A stretch of 64,000 nucleotides of DNA from Desertibacillus haloalkaliphilus (GTDB lineage Bacteria; Bacillota; Bacilli; Bacillales; KJ1-10-99): the NCBI RefSeq assembly GCF_019039105.1, contig NZ_JAHPIV010000005.1, positions 124,001 through 188,000 of the forward strand. Direction: 5' to 3'. The stretch's first letter is position 1, and each line of letters starts with the position of its first letter. The notes below the pieces were generated by a model, which ran no database searches, was not told the DNA's origin, and was given only the letters and a program-made list of their open reading frames with translations. Shown piece by piece: positions 17,999-31,411 of this stretch. The translations under genes and the position numbers were made by a program.

Positions 17999-19537
17999 AT
18001 GACGATCAAACGAGCATTAATAAGTGTATCCAATAAAGAAGGCATTGTGGAGTTTGCCAAACAATTAGCAGATGCGGGTGTTGAGATTGTTTCCACAGGC
18101 GGTACGAAAAATGCGATTGCAGACGCAGGTGTTCCAGTCATTGGTATTTCAGAAGTGACCGGATTTCCAGAAATTTTAGATGGGCGAGTAAAAACATTAC
18201 ACCCGAAAATTCATGGTGGGTTACTTGCGATGCGCGAGTCAAATGATCACCTACAGCAGTTAGAAGACCATGAAATCACTCCAATTGACCTTGTTGTTGT
18301 GAATTTGTATCCATTTCAGCAGACGATTGCTAAGCCAGATGTAACATTTGCCGATGCGATTGAAAATATTGATATTGGTGGACCGAGTATGTTACGAGCT
18401 GCTGCTAAAAATCATAAACATGTGACAGTCATTGTAGATCCCGCTGATTATTCGACTGTGTTATCAGAAGTTAAAGAAAGCGGTGCTGTTGAAGGGGAAA
18501 CACGACGTAAACTTGCGGCTAAAGTATTCCGTCATACAGCAGCATACGATGCTGTAATTTCTGAGTATTTAACAAAAGAGGTTGGCGAGGAAAGTCCTGA
18601 ATCTTTGACGGTTACATATGAGAAGAAACAGGACCTTCGATACGGAGAAAACCCACATCAAAAGGCGACGTTCTATAGTAAACCATTAGTAGAGGAAAAT
18701 TCTATTGCTAATGCCGAGCAGCTCCATGGAAAAGCGTTGTCTTATAATAACATCAATGATGCTGATGCCGCACTAGCGATTGTAAAAGAATTTGAAGAGC
18801 CAGCCGTAGTTGCTGTCAAACATATGAACCCATGTGGGGTAGGTATTGGTGACTCCATTGAGGCTGCTTACGATAAGGCATATGAAGCAGATCCGGTTTC
18901 GATTTTCGGAGGTATTATCGCGGCAAACCGTGAAATAGATCGTGATACGGCTTTGAAAATGAAAGAAATCTTCCTAGAAATTATTATTGCTCCTTCGTTT
19001 ACAGATGAAGCTCTAGAAGTTCTGACAACGAAGAAGAACCTCCGTCTTCTTACAGTTGGTGTAAATCAAGCGGAAGAAGCGGAGAAGAAGGTAACATCGA
19101 TTCATGGTGGTGCCCTCGTCCAAGAAGAAGATGTCTATGGACTTGCCGATGCAGAGCTTTCAGTACCAACCAAGCGGGAGCCTACGCCAGAAGAGTGGAA
19201 GGCATTAAAGCTTGCTTGGAAGGTTGTCAAACATGTGAAATCGAATGCGATCGTGTTGGCAAAAGACGATATGACGATAGGTGTCGGTGCTGGACAAATG
19301 AACCGTGTTGGTGCAGCTAAAATTGCTATTGAGCAAGCAGGAGAGCAAGGGGCTGGTGCAGTTATGGGCTCAGATGCCTTTTTCCCGATGAACGATACGG
19401 TAACTGAAGCTGGTAAGGCTGGTGTGACTGCGATTATCCAGCCAGGAGGCTCCATTCGCGACCAAGAATCAATAGATAAGGCAGATGAGCTTGGGATCGC
19501 GATGGTATGTACTGGAGTTCGTCATTTCAAACATTAA
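17999..19537 (+). CDS. purH: Bifunctional AICAR transformylase / IMP cyclohydrolase
   Basis: The 512-residue protein performs the last two steps to IMP. The N-terminal MGS-like cyclohydrolase domain (residues 1-195) carries STGGTKNAI and [13 protein letters not shown]. The C-terminal transformylase domain carries [22 protein letters not shown] and the [11 protein letters not shown] / [14 protein letters not shown] segments. Length and domain order are normal. Confidence 0.97.
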   Translation: MTIKRALISVSNKEGIVEFAKQLADAGVEIVSTGGTKNAIADAGVPVIGISEVTGFPEILDGRVKTLHPKIHGGLLAMRESNDHLQQLEDHEITPIDLVVVNLYPFQQTIAKPDVTFADAIENIDIGGPSMLRAAAKNHKHVTVIVDPADYSTVLSEVKESGAVEGETRRKLAAKVFRHTAAYDAVISEYLTKEVGEESPESLTVTYEKKQDLRYGENPHQKATFYSKPLVEENSIANAEQLHGKALSYNNINDADAALAIVKEFEEPAVVAVKHMNPCGVGIGDSIEAAYDKAYEADPVSIFGGIIAANREIDRDTALKMKEIFLEIIIAPSFTDEALEVLTTKKNLRLLTVGVNQAEEAEKKVTSIHGGALVQEEDVYGLADAELSVPTKREPTPEEWKALKLAWKVVKHVKSNAIVLAKDDMTIGVGAGQMNRVGAAKIAIEQAGEQGAGAVMGSDAFFPMNDTVTEAGKAGVTAIIQPGGSIRDQESIDKADELGIAMVCTGVRHFKH

Positions 19538-19544
19538 AAAATAA

Positions 19545-20864
<1,320 letters not shown>

Positions 20865-20909
20865 AGAAAAGATACTCATGTTCAAAGGCTTAACTGAATA
20901 ATCTATAGA

Positions 20910-20955
20910 AATAAACCTTATAAGATGAAAAAGTCTTATAAGGTTTATTTTTTAA
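20910..20955. terminator. Bidirectional terminator at the end of the pur operon
   Basis: A perfect 16-bp stem (AATAAACCTTATAAGA with its complement) with an 8-base loop is followed by Ts on the plus strand and, read in reverse, also ends in T-rich sequence. The convergent gene stops immediately beyond it. Confidence 0.9.
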
Positions 20956-21237
20956 TTAGTTATAATGATTAGGGAGATAGGTATGCTGTTGTTGGTTGTT
21001 TTGATTATTTTTTAGATTTGAATAGCCTTCTTCAGCTAATTCTGTTAACGGACAAAAACGGGTAATTCCCTCAGCGACTTTCATCGCGCCAAGTGCAACG
21101 CAGAGGAGGACGCTTGTATCGCTGCGATTGTTAAATGTTGAACTGTTACGAACAAGCTTAGCAGTTGCCCATGCTAAAATAGTGAACCCAGCAGTGATTC
21201 GAACCATAGCATTTACGATTCCGATATTCGGTTTCAT
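20956..21237 (-). CDS. DUF2892 (YgaP-like transmembrane) protein
   Basis: The product is 93 residues. MKPNIGIVNAMVRITAGFTILAWATAKL and VALGAMKVAEGITRFCPLTELAE are the two hydrophobic halves of the DUF2892 inner-membrane module; the N/Q-rich tail is variable. The start ATG 21237 has a GAAAGGTG site 11 bases upstream. An ATG 15 codons upstream would add sequence unlike the family. The function is unknown. Confidence 0.8.
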   Translation of the reverse strand: MKPNIGIVNAMVRITAGFTILAWATAKLVRNSSTFNNRSDTSVLLCVALGAMKVAEGITRFCPLTELAEEGYSNLKNNQNNQQQHTYLPNHYN

Positions 21238-21395
21238 AGCAAAACGACACCTTTCAACTAAAGATTTCAAATTTTTTAACATTTGTTACAGAAACTTTAA
21301 TGTGTTAAATAGCAAAAATATGGTAGGATAGTAGAAACACTAAAAAATATACAAGTAGTAAAGATAGAAAATGTTTAAGAAATGGGTGATAGGCG

Positions 21396-23138
21396 ATGAC
21401 AGAACGAATTTACCGTTGGACAAAGAAGCATTTACGAGAACAGTTAGCGGTTGTTCGTGGTGATATGTCACCAACAATCGTTTTAGAGAACGCAACATAC
21501 TTAAATAGTGTGCGTAGACAATGGTTTACAGCAAATATTTGGATTTATAAGGATCGAATTGTATACGTTGGTGATGCGTTTCCGGATCGTGTAGAGAACA
21601 CTGAGGTTGTTGATTGCAGTGAACACTACATTGTACCTGGATATATTGAACACCATGCTCACCCGTTTCAATTATATAATCCCCACTCGCTTGCGAAATA
21701 TGCAGCATTACGAGGAACGACAACATTAATTAATGATAATATGATGTTCTTTTTACATTTGGATAAAAAGAAAGCGCTTTCCGCAGTTGAGAAATTAGAT
21801 GAGCTCCCGACATCGATGTATTGGTGGTGTCGTTATGATGCGCAAACCGAGTTAGAGGAAGAGGAAGAGTTGTTTTCAAATTCTAAAATGAAAGCATGGT
21901 TAGAGCATCATCTGGTGATTCAAGGGGGAGAGTTAACATCTTGGCCTAAAGTATTGAGCGGTGATGATTCAATCTTACATTGGATGCAAGAGACGACTCG
22001 TTTGCGTAAACCGATTGAAGGTCACTTACCGGGAGCTAGTGAAAAAACGCTCTCACAGATGGCGTTGTTAGGGGTGACATGTGACCATGAGGCAATAAAT
22101 GGTAAAGAAGCCTTAATGCGTTTGAACTTAGGTTATACAACATCTTTACGTTATTCTTCAATTCGTCCTGATTTGCCAAAAATGTTAGAGGAATTACAAG
22201 AGTTAGGCGTTGATGATTATAGTCGCGTCCTATTTACCACAGATGGATCAACGCCAGCTTTCTATGAACAAGGTGTTATTGATAAGTTGATCAAAATTGC
22301 AATTGATAAAGGAGTTCCAATTGTTGATGCGTATGCGATGGGGACGTATAATGTCGCTAGGTATTATAACATCGACCATAAGCTGGGCATGATAGCACCA
22401 GGGCGAATGGCGCATCTAAACTTCTTAACTAAAAAGGAAGATCCCGTACCGACCTCAGTGTTGGCTAAAGGACAATGGATCCGTTATCAAGGTGAAGACT
22501 GTTACCCAGAGTCGACGTTTCCGTGGGAAGACTATGGTGTTAAGCCGTTAGACATTGACTGGGAATTAACGGACGATGATTTGCATTTTTCAATGCCGTT
22601 AGGAATAGAATTGTCTAACGCCGTCATACTCAAACCTTATCAAGTCTCAAGAGAAGTTACCGTTGATTCCTTATCATATGATCATGATGAATGTTTTTTT
22701 GTTTTAATTGACCGTAATGGAAAATGGATGATTAATACGGTGATCAAAGGATTTGCTAGCCGGTTATCAGGGTTTGCAAGCTCATTTTCAAACACTGGTG
22801 ATATTGTCTTGATTGGAAAAAATAAAAAGGACATGGTCGTTGCATTCAATGCTTTAAAGAAAGCTGGCGGTGGGATGTTCATTGTTGAAGATGAACAAGT
22901 GGTCAGTCAGATTGAACTTCCTTTGTTTGGGATGTTGTCAAATAAGCCAATGCCAGAGCTTATCGCAGAACACAAAGAGTTTGTTGATTTATTACGCGCT
23001 AGAGGGTATGAGCATCAGGACCCTGTCTATACGCTTCTCTTCTTTTCATCCACACATTTGCCGTATATTCGGGTGACACAACGTGGAATCTATGATGTTC
23101 ATAAGAAAACAGTACTCTTTCCTTCGATTATGCGTTAA
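21396..23138 (+). CDS. yerA: Adenine deaminase-like amidohydrolase YerA
   Basis: The 580-residue protein has the amidohydrolase/adenine deaminase layout: YIVPGYIEHHAHP for metal binding, TTTLINDN, a central barrel with DHEAINGKEALMRLNLGYTTSLRYSS, and the C-terminal GGGMFIVED domain of adenine deaminases. In B. subtilis yerA lies between purD and yerB, the same place. It may deaminate adenine or a related base, but activity is not proven for this subgroup. The start ATG 21396 follows a weak GGGTGATAGGCG site. Confidence 0.88.
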   Translation: MTERIYRWTKKHLREQLAVVRGDMSPTIVLENATYLNSVRRQWFTANIWIYKDRIVYVGDAFPDRVENTEVVDCSEHYIVPGYIEHHAHPFQLYNPHSLAKYAALRGTTTLINDNMMFFLHLDKKKALSAVEKLDELPTSMYWWCRYDAQTELEEEEELFSNSKMKAWLEHHLVIQGGELTSWPKVLSGDDSILHWMQETTRLRKPIEGHLPGASEKTLSQMALLGVTCDHEAINGKEALMRLNLGYTTSLRYSSIRPDLPKMLEELQELGVDDYSRVLFTTDGSTPAFYEQGVIDKLIKIAIDKGVPIVDAYAMGTYNVARYYNIDHKLGMIAPGRMAHLNFLTKKEDPVPTSVLAKGQWIRYQGEDCYPESTFPWEDYGVKPLDIDWELTDDDLHFSMPLGIELSNAVILKPYQVSREVTVDSLSYDHDECFFVLIDRNGKWMINTVIKGFASRLSGFASSFSNTGDIVLIGKNKKDMVVAFNALKKAGGGMFIVEDEQVVSQIELPLFGMLSNKPMPELIAEHKEFVDLLRARGYEHQDPVYTLLFFSSTHLPYIRVTQRGIYDVHKKTVLFPSIMR

Positions 23139-23194
23139 ACTATAAAAGGATATACTGATGTATAATAATTTGGCATGTTGAGGTAGGGTTTAGT

Positions 23195-24289
23195 ATGAAA
23201 CGATTATTTTTAGTACTCATGGCGAGTTCTCTAGTCTTATTTGCTTGTGGCTCGAGTGAGGATGTGACGACTGAAGAAGAAGGTCGCGATGAAATCGATG
23301 TGATCAATGAAAGTGAACCAGAGGATGAGGAGACCATTGATGAGGTGACATTTGATTATGTCAGTCCATTAACAGGTGAAGGTACAGATGACTCGGTTCG
23401 CCATCGGGCCATTGCTGTGATGATTAATAATGCCCCACAAGCGAGGCCACAGTCAGGAGTACACCAAGCAGATCTTGTTTATGAGGTGTTGGCCGAAGGG
23501 GCTGTGACGCGTCTGTTAGCTATGTTCCACAGTGAACAGCCAGATGTCATTGGTCCTGTCCGTAGTGCGAGAGGGTATTATATTGATTTAGCAAATGGGT
23601 ATGACTCATTATATGTTACGCATGGCTGGAGTCCCGAGGCTCAACAAATGTTAGAAAGACAAGGGAAAGCTGATTTCCTGAGTGGTCTTTATCATGATGG
23701 AACACTTTTCGAGCGATCATCAGAACGTGTTGCACCACATAACTCCTACATTTCATATGACGATATGGTTCGTGGGTTAGAAGATAAAGGGTACCAATTG
23801 GAGCGACATATCGAACCATTATTATTTTATGAAGGTGAGCCGGAGATTGGCGGTGTGAAGGCTGAAGATGTTACGGTTAGCTACCTAGATAGGTATTATG
23901 TAACCTATAGGTACGATGAGGACGAGCAAGTTTACCACCGCTTTAATGGTGATGACCAATCCGTTGATCATGAAACGGGTGATCCGGTAGCATTGGAAAA
24001 TGTCCTTATTGTTGAAATGAGTCATCGCATAGTTGATGATGTCGGTCGCCGAAGCATTAATCTTACTTCTGGAGGGAAGGGCGTGCTCTTACAGCAAGGC
24101 AGAGCTCAGCAGATCGATTGGGTCAACGAGGGTGGACGTATTTTGCCTGTTTCTGATGGAGAAACGGTTCCATTCTTGCCGGGGCAAACATGGATTAATA
24201 TCGTGCCCGACTCGCCAGGGATTGAAGAAGGTGTCATAATAACGGATTTTAGTAATGAGGAAGGTGTGGTTGAAAGTGCAAATCGATAA
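23195..24289 (+). CDS. yerB: DUF3048-family lipoprotein YerB
   Basis: The 364-residue protein starts with a lipoprotein signal (MKRLFLVLMASSLVLFAC, lipobox Cys18), followed by an acidic linker (residues 25-55). Two DUF3048 segments follow, with SPLTGEGTDDSVRHRAIAVMINN and IGPVRSARGYYIDLA. It should be anchored on the outer face of the membrane. The function is unknown. The start has only a weak GAGGTAGGG site. It overlaps yerC by 14 bases. Confidence 0.9.
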   Translation: MKRLFLVLMASSLVLFACGSSEDVTTEEEGRDEIDVINESEPEDEETIDEVTFDYVSPLTGEGTDDSVRHRAIAVMINNAPQARPQSGVHQADLVYEVLAEGAVTRLLAMFHSEQPDVIGPVRSARGYYIDLANGYDSLYVTHGWSPEAQQMLERQGKADFLSGLYHDGTLFERSSERVAPHNSYISYDDMVRGLEDKGYQLERHIEPLLFYEGEPEIGGVKAEDVTVSYLDRYYVTYRYDEDEQVYHRFNGDDQSVDHETGDPVALENVLIVEMSHRIVDDVGRRSINLTSGGKGVLLQQGRAQQIDWVNEGGRILPVSDGETVPFLPGQTWINIVPDSPGIEEGVIITDFSNEEGVVESANR

Positions 24290-24584
24290 ATTGCGAGGCA
24301 AAGAATTAGACCAGTTGTTTAACGCGATTTTGTCATTAGAAGATTTGGAAGAGTGTTACCAGTTCTTTGATGATCTCTGCACAATTAATGAAATTCAATC
24401 GTTGGCACAACGGTTAGAAGTGGCTCGAATGCTACGGAATGGCTTTACGTATCATAAAATTGAAACGGAAACAGGTGCAAGTACAGCAACAATTTCACGA
24501 GTAAAGCGGTGCTTAAATTATGGTAATGATGGTTATAAAATGACATTAGAACGGGTAAGCGAAAAGGAAGAGACAGCCGAATAG
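24276..24584 (+). CDS. yerC: TrpR-like DNA-binding protein YerC
   Basis: The 102-residue protein belongs to the YerC/YecD family of Trp repressor-like helix-turn-helix proteins. LAQRLEVARMLRNGFTYHKIETETGASTATISRVKRCLNYG contains the complete HTH. The start GTG 24276 (VQIDKLRGKELDQLF) follows GAGGAAGGTG; the ATG seven codons upstream overlaps yerB without a site. The target is unknown. A terminator follows. Confidence 0.9.
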   Translation: MQIDKLRGKELDQLFNAILSLEDLEECYQFFDDLCTINEIQSLAQRLEVARMLRNGFTYHKIETETGASTATISRVKRCLNYGNDGYKMTLERVSEKEETAE

Positions 24585-24602
24585 TAGTACGAACGTAAGG
24601 AA

Positions 24603-24650
24603 AACAATCACAACTGCTGATGATGCGAGCGTGGTTGTTTTTATTTTTTT
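24603..24650 (+). terminator. Terminator after yerC
   Basis: AACAATCAC pairs with GTGGTTGTT (one G-T pair) around a 19-base loop and is followed by a T-rich tract. Confidence 0.75.
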
Positions 24651-24754
24651 CGTACCTGTTTAGATAACGTCCTGTTTTTTGTTATAATCATCAAATGAAG
24701 TAATAGTAGAGGAAATTGATTGTAAATTTACATAGAGATAGGGGAGCCATTTTC

Positions 24755-25441
24755 ATGCTTAATTATCTAGAATGGACACATGTCTTTAAGCTTGATCCAA
24801 ATAAAGAAATTAGCGATGCTGACTTAGAAAAAATTTGTGAGTCAGGTACAGACGGAATTATTGTTGGTGGTAGCGATGGGGTTACACTCGATAATACGTT
24901 ACAATTATTAGCGCGTGTGAGAAGGTATCCGGTCGCTTGTGCCTTAGAGGTGTCAACGATTGACTCGATAACCCCAGGGTTCGATCACTATTTTATTCCA
25001 TCGGTACTAAACAGTAACGAGGTAAAATGGGTGACTGGTTTGCATCACCAAGCTGTTAAAGAATTCGGGCCGATTATGAATTGGGATGAAATTGTCATGG
25101 AAGGGTATTGTATACTAAATCCGGAATCAAAAGCAGCCAAGCTGACAGATGCAAACACATCTTTAACCGAAGAAGATGTTGTTGCCTATGCTCGTATGGC
25201 TGAACACATGTATCGCTTTCCAATTTTTTATATTGAATACAGCGGAGTCTTTGGTGATCCAGCCATTGTAAAAGCTGCCAAAGATGTACTTGAGGAGACT
25301 AGACTTGTTTACGGAGGCGGGATTACAACGACAGAGCAAGCAAGAGAGATTTCATTGATTGCAGACACCGTTGTCGTAGGTAACATCATCTATGATGACC
25401 TCAACGCCGCTCTTGCAACTGTGAAGGCGGTCAAAGAATAA
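24755..25441 (+). CDS. pcrB: Heptaprenylglyceryl phosphate synthase
   Basis: The 228-residue TIM-barrel prenyltransferase couples heptaprenyl diphosphate to glycerol 1-phosphate, giving an archaeal-type ether lipid precursor in Bacillus. [11 protein letters not shown] at the N-terminus, [25 protein letters not shown] and [13 protein letters not shown] are family blocks. The start ATG 24755 follows AGGGGAG. It opens the pcrB-pcrA-ligA-camS group. Confidence 0.93.
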   Translation: MLNYLEWTHVFKLDPNKEISDADLEKICESGTDGIIVGGSDGVTLDNTLQLLARVRRYPVACALEVSTIDSITPGFDHYFIPSVLNSNEVKWVTGLHHQAVKEFGPIMNWDEIVMEGYCILNPESKAAKLTDANTSLTEEDVVAYARMAEHMYRFPIFYIEYSGVFGDPAIVKAAKDVLEETRLVYGGGITTTEQAREISLIADTVVVGNIIYDDLNAALATVKAVKE

Positions 25442-25509
25442 ATTGAAAGGCACTACGTTATCAGATACAATGTAATGAGAACATATGTTTTATGAGGGGC
25501 GTGATCATT

Positions 25510-27741
25510 GTGCAGGAACAAATCATCGCGAAAATGCTTGCAGGTTTGAACCCTGAGCAGAAAAAAGCGGTTAAACATACGGAAGGGCCACTGTTGTTAA
25601 TGGCTGGGGCAGGGAGCGGCAAGACACGTGTTTTAACACACCGGATCGCTTATTTATTACGTGAAAAAGGAGTTGCCCCTTGGAATGTATTGGCGATTAC
25701 GTTTACGAATAAGGCGGCTCGCGAAATGAAGGATCGGGTCGCAGCACTTGTTGGACCTATTGCAGAAGACATCTGGATTTCAACGTTCCACTCCATGTGT
25801 GTGCGAATCCTCCGTCGTGACATTGATCGGATTGGTGTAAGTCGTAACTTTACGATCTTAGATTCGACTGACCAATTATCATTGATTAAGCAAGTGATAA
25901 AATCGAAAAACATCGACCCAAAGAAGTTTGAGCCGCGCAGCATACTAGGAACGATCAGTTCCGCGAAAAATGAGTTGAAAAAACCAGCCGAATTTGCTAA
26001 AACAGCCTCTGGGCCCTATGAAGAGACAGCAGCAGATGTCTATACGGAATATCAACAACAACTGAAGAAGAATCAGTCACTCGATTTTGATGACTTGATC
26101 ATGAAAACGATCCAATTGTTTAAGCAAGTACCCGAAGTACTAGAGCATTACCAACGTAAGTTTCAATTTATTCATGTGGATGAGTATCAGGATACAAACC
26201 GAGCGCAATATGTGTTAGTCAATATGCTTGGTGAGAGATTTAAAAATATTTGTGTTGTCGGGGATTCGGATCAATCGATTTATCGTTGGCGCGGAGCTGA
26301 TATTAAAAACATCTTATCTTTTGAACAAGATTATCCTAATGCAGAGGTGATCTTGCTTGAACAAAATTACCGTTCGACAAAAACGATTTTAGATGCGGCT
26401 AACCAAGTGATTGCAAATAACCTCAACCGTAAGCCGAAAAACTTATGGACTGAAAATCAATCCGGGAATAAGATCGCTTATTATGAGGCAGGCAGTGAGC
26501 AGGATGAATCCTACTTTGTCGTTGATAAAATTCGTGAAGCGGTCCGTAGTGGGGATCATAAATATTCAGATATTGCGATCCTTTACCGAACAAATGCTCA
26601 ATCCCGTGTCATTGAGGAAATGTTACTCAAGTCAAACATTGAGTATAACATCGTCGGCGGTACAAAGTTCTATGACAGAAAAGAGATCAAAGATTTACTT
26701 GCTTACTTACGAGTGATTGCAAATCCTGATGATGATTTAAGCTTGCAGCGCATTGTTAATGTTCCAAAACGAGGGATCGGTGCGGCAACGGTTGATAAAA
26801 TTATTCATTTTGCAGCTGGACAAGGGATTTCAATGTATAGTGCCTTGCAAGAGATTGAAGAGATTGGTTTAAGTGCCCGTGCCTTAAATAAATTAAAGGA
26901 CTTTAGTGAGCAAGTAAAAGGCTGGGTTCAGATGCAAGATTATTTATCTGTTTCTGAACTCGTTGAAGAACTGCTTGATAAAACAGGCTACCGCGAGATG
27001 TTAAAAAATGAAAATACGATTGAGTCGCAAAGTCGTCTAGAGAATATCGAGGAATTTCTATCGGTTACAAATGATTTTGAAAGCAAAAATGAGGACAAGT
27101 CTTTAATTGCCTTTTTAACGGATCTAGCTCTAGTCGCTGATATTGACAAGCTTGATGAAGATGAAGAAGGTCCAACGGATGCAGTGGTATTAATGACACT
27201 TCACGCAGCCAAAGGTTTGGAGTTTCCAATCGTCTTTTTAATTGGACTAGAAGAAGGTGTTTTTCCACATAGCCGCTCCTTATTTGAGGCTGAAGAGATG
27301 GAAGAGGAGCGTCGCCTAGCTTATGTTGGTATTACACGTGCAGAAGAAAAACTGTATTTTACCAATGCGAAGATGCGTACGCTATTTGGAAGAACCAATA
27401 CAAATCCGCCGTCACGCTTTATTAGTGAGATTCCAGAGGATTCACTTGAACGATTAAATGAAGAAAGTGCCAAGCCTGAACCAGCATGGGCCAAGGCATC
27501 GCGTGGAGCAAGAACAAGCCCTGTGGCGGCAAAAGCAAAGTCGACCCCAACGACGACAGTGACAGGTGGCGATCAATTTAGTTGGAGTGTAGGAGATAAA
27601 GCGGAGCACAAAAAGTGGGGGATCGGCACGGTTGTTAGTTTGAAGGGAGAAGGCGATTCAGTAGAGTTAGACATCGCTTTTCCACCGCCTACTGGTGTTA
27701 AACGTTTATTTGCAAAGTTTGCTCCGATTACAAAGAGGTAA
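25510..27741 (+). CDS. pcrA: ATP-dependent DNA helicase PcrA
   Basis: The 743-residue superfamily 1A (UvrD-type) 3'-5' helicase is needed for repair and for conflict resolution during replication. The motifs are Walker [14 protein letters not shown], motif Ia [14 protein letters not shown], Walker B VDEYQDTN, motif [17 protein letters not shown], motif [16 protein letters not shown] and [13 protein letters not shown]. The C-terminal Tudor-like segment ([19 protein letters not shown]) that contacts RNA polymerase is present. The likely start is GTG 25510 after GAGGGG; ATG 25492 and GTG 25501 are alternatives. Confidence 0.96.
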   Translation: MQEQIIAKMLAGLNPEQKKAVKHTEGPLLLMAGAGSGKTRVLTHRIAYLLREKGVAPWNVLAITFTNKAAREMKDRVAALVGPIAEDIWISTFHSMCVRILRRDIDRIGVSRNFTILDSTDQLSLIKQVIKSKNIDPKKFEPRSILGTISSAKNELKKPAEFAKTASGPYEETAADVYTEYQQQLKKNQSLDFDDLIMKTIQLFKQVPEVLEHYQRKFQFIHVDEYQDTNRAQYVLVNMLGERFKNICVVGDSDQSIYRWRGADIKNILSFEQDYPNAEVILLEQNYRSTKTILDAANQVIANNLNRKPKNLWTENQSGNKIAYYEAGSEQDESYFVVDKIREAVRSGDHKYSDIAILYRTNAQSRVIEEMLLKSNIEYNIVGGTKFYDRKEIKDLLAYLRVIANPDDDLSLQRIVNVPKRGIGAATVDKIIHFAAGQGISMYSALQEIEEIGLSARALNKLKDFSEQVKGWVQMQDYLSVSELVEELLDKTGYREMLKNENTIESQSRLENIEEFLSVTNDFESKNEDKSLIAFLTDLALVADIDKLDEDEEGPTDAVVLMTLHAAKGLEFPIVFLIGLEEGVFPHSRSLFEAEEMEEERRLAYVGITRAEEKLYFTNAKMRTLFGRTNTNPPSRFISEIPEDSLERLNEESAKPEPAWAKASRGARTSPVAAKAKSTPTTTVTGGDQFSWSVGDKAEHKKWGIGTVVSLKGEGDSVELDIAFPPPTGVKRLFAKFAPITKR

Positions 27742-29763
<2,022 letters not shown>

Positions 29764-29823
29764 GACAATGAATATGATGTTCACGTTCATGATGTTGAAC
29801 ATGATGGATGAGGAGTGAGGAAG

Positions 29824-30996
29824 ATGGTCAAACGGATGAGCGTGATCGTCTTAGCAAGTATGATTTTCCTTTCAGGTTGTTTGCCGATTCTTGAAAGGGA
29901 AGAGGAAATGATTGAAGTAGAAGAGGAAAATGAACAAGTCGTTGAATTAAGTCCTGAGGTTGATACACCCGAAAACTACTACCGTAGTGTCCTTTATGAC
30001 GGATCGTACCCACACGGGGAAGGGCGAGGATTTGGAAATGCTGTTGTCGATAATCGTCTTGATTTAGAGCAACTTGAGGTTGGATTAACTTCAATTGCAT
30101 CCGGTCATTTTGATCCTGATACGTATTTTTTCAGGGAAGGACACTTCATTAATCGGACTGAAATCAATAGTTGGCTGATGCGTTATCATGAAGAAGATAA
30201 TCCAGAAGGTCTGAACCCAGCGTTAGGTGAGGGGGAGACGCTACCTGACCAAGAAGAGAGCAGGCCCCGCTATATATCCCATATTCTTGAACATAATTAC
30301 CTGGTCGAAAATGAGAATGGTAATCTTGAATTAGGAGGCATAGTGATTGGTCTCTCGCTAAACCAAATGTATTATTTCCGTGAGCGTTATGAGGACGGGA
30401 CCTATAGCCATACGTATGAAGTCCCGATTGACGAAGAGACGATGATCCGCGAAGGTCAGAATATTGCCGACCAAGTGGTTGAACGACTTCGAGATCCAAA
30501 CCGTGAGGATGGTATGCTATCTAATGTCCCGATCGTTATTGCACTGTTTCAGGAACAAACCCGTGATTCAGTCGTTCCGGGTCGATTTGTTGCCTCAGCG
30601 GTCGCAGATCCAGGCAAAAGTATCGAACGTTGGCAACGGATTAATGAACGCTATTATTTATTTCCTTCGAATGAAGCAAGCAATGAACAGCGAGTGGATA
30701 CTGATCGCTTCTTAAAGTTACGCGAAGATATTAATGGCTTTTTCGATAACTATGTCGGGGTGGTTGGCCGTGGCTATTATCAAAATGATCAGCTCCAAGA
30801 GTTGACGATTGATGTCCCCATTCAGTTTTATGGGAAAACAGAAGTGATTGCTTTCTCACAGTTTATTGCAGACCGAATCACACAAACGTTTCCAAATGAC
30901 CTTAAGTTACAAGTGTATGTGACATCGGTTTCCCAACAAGAAAGCGTGATTGTTCGTAATCCGAATGAGGAGCCGTTTATTCACATTTATAGATAG
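29824..30996 (+). CDS. yerH: CamS/YerH-family lipoprotein
   Basis: The 390-residue protein has a lipoprotein signal ending in FLSGC (Cys19) and the CamS family body (YYRSVLYDGSYPHGEGRGF, NVPIVIALFQEQ, RYYLFPSNEA). In some Gram-positives the cleaved signal peptide of this family acts as a sex pheromone; a physiological role here is unknown. The start ATG 29824 follows AGGAGTGAGG; the GTG three codons upstream is inside that site. It ends the pcrB-pcrA-ligA group. Confidence 0.88.
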   Translation: MVKRMSVIVLASMIFLSGCLPILEREEEMIEVEEENEQVVELSPEVDTPENYYRSVLYDGSYPHGEGRGFGNAVVDNRLDLEQLEVGLTSIASGHFDPDTYFFREGHFINRTEINSWLMRYHEEDNPEGLNPALGEGETLPDQEESRPRYISHILEHNYLVENENGNLELGGIVIGLSLNQMYYFRERYEDGTYSHTYEVPIDEETMIREGQNIADQVVERLRDPNREDGMLSNVPIVIALFQEQTRDSVVPGRFVASAVADPGKSIERWQRINERYYLFPSNEASNEQRVDTDRFLKLREDINGFFDNYVGVVGRGYYQNDQLQELTIDVPIQFYGKTEVIAFSQFIADRITQTFPNDLKLQVYVTSVSQQESVIVRNPNEEPFIHIYR

Positions 30997-31054
30997 AAAG
31001 AGGGAGTCGGGACAACACTAGTTAAACGATTGGCAATGGCTTCACTCGACACAT

Positions 31055-31097
31055 GCCCGTTGTGAGAAATCCACTCACAATGGGCTTTTTTATTTTT
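31055..31097 (+). terminator. Terminator after yerH/camS
   Basis: A near-perfect 12-bp stem (GCCCGTTGTGAG with CTCACAATGGGC, one G-T pair) is followed by a T-rich tract. Confidence 0.9.
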
Positions 31098-31236
31098 AAT
31101 GAATTGTTGTTATAGTGGGAAAGTTAAAGGTATAGTTACGTTTTATCCACCTCGGTTAGTTGAGATGGATAAATAGGCTATTTCGCAGGTATTTCCATGG
31201 TTAGCTATGTATTTGTCGAATGATATTAGTAAAAAG

Positions 31237-31264
31237 TTATGGTAGTGTAGTAAAGGTCTATAAT
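31237..31264 (+). promoter_or_regulatory. Probable sigma-A promoter of opuE
   Basis: TATAAT (31259-31264) is preceded 16 bases earlier by TTATGG as a weak -35. It lies about 40 bases before the small membrane ORF that precedes opuE. An additional hairpin (TTATCCA with TGGATAA) lies upstream at about 31143-31171. Confidence 0.5.
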
Positions 31265-31303
31265 AAAAGTGTCGAGGGAGACGGAAAAACTGGGGGTGAA
31301 AGA

Positions 31304-31408
31304 GTGGATTTTGTGTTAACAGGTGCAACGCGATTTTTGCTGCTTGTGCCCATGCCGTTATTAATTGTACTATCTTTAATTTCATTATTTGTTGAGAGGA
31401 GAGAATAA
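31304..31408 (+). CDS. 34-residue putative membrane peptide preceding the proline symporter
   Basis: GTG 31304 lies five bases after GGGGGTG. It encodes 34 residues: a short N-terminus (VDFVLTGATRF), one hydrophobic helix (LLLVPMPLLIVLSLISLFV) and a charged end (ERRE). The stop is three bases before the opuE start, so the two are translationally linked. I do not recognise the family. A small accessory subunit of the symporter is possible, as is a coupling leader peptide. Confidence 0.5.
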   Translation: MDFVLTGATRFLLLVPMPLLIVLSLISLFVERRE

Positions 31409-31411
31409 GAT

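Noticed and set aside
24255-24278. Longer N-terminus of YerC from ATG 24255
   Set aside because: The family starts at QIDKLRGKELDQLF, and the ribosome binding site matches GTG 24276.
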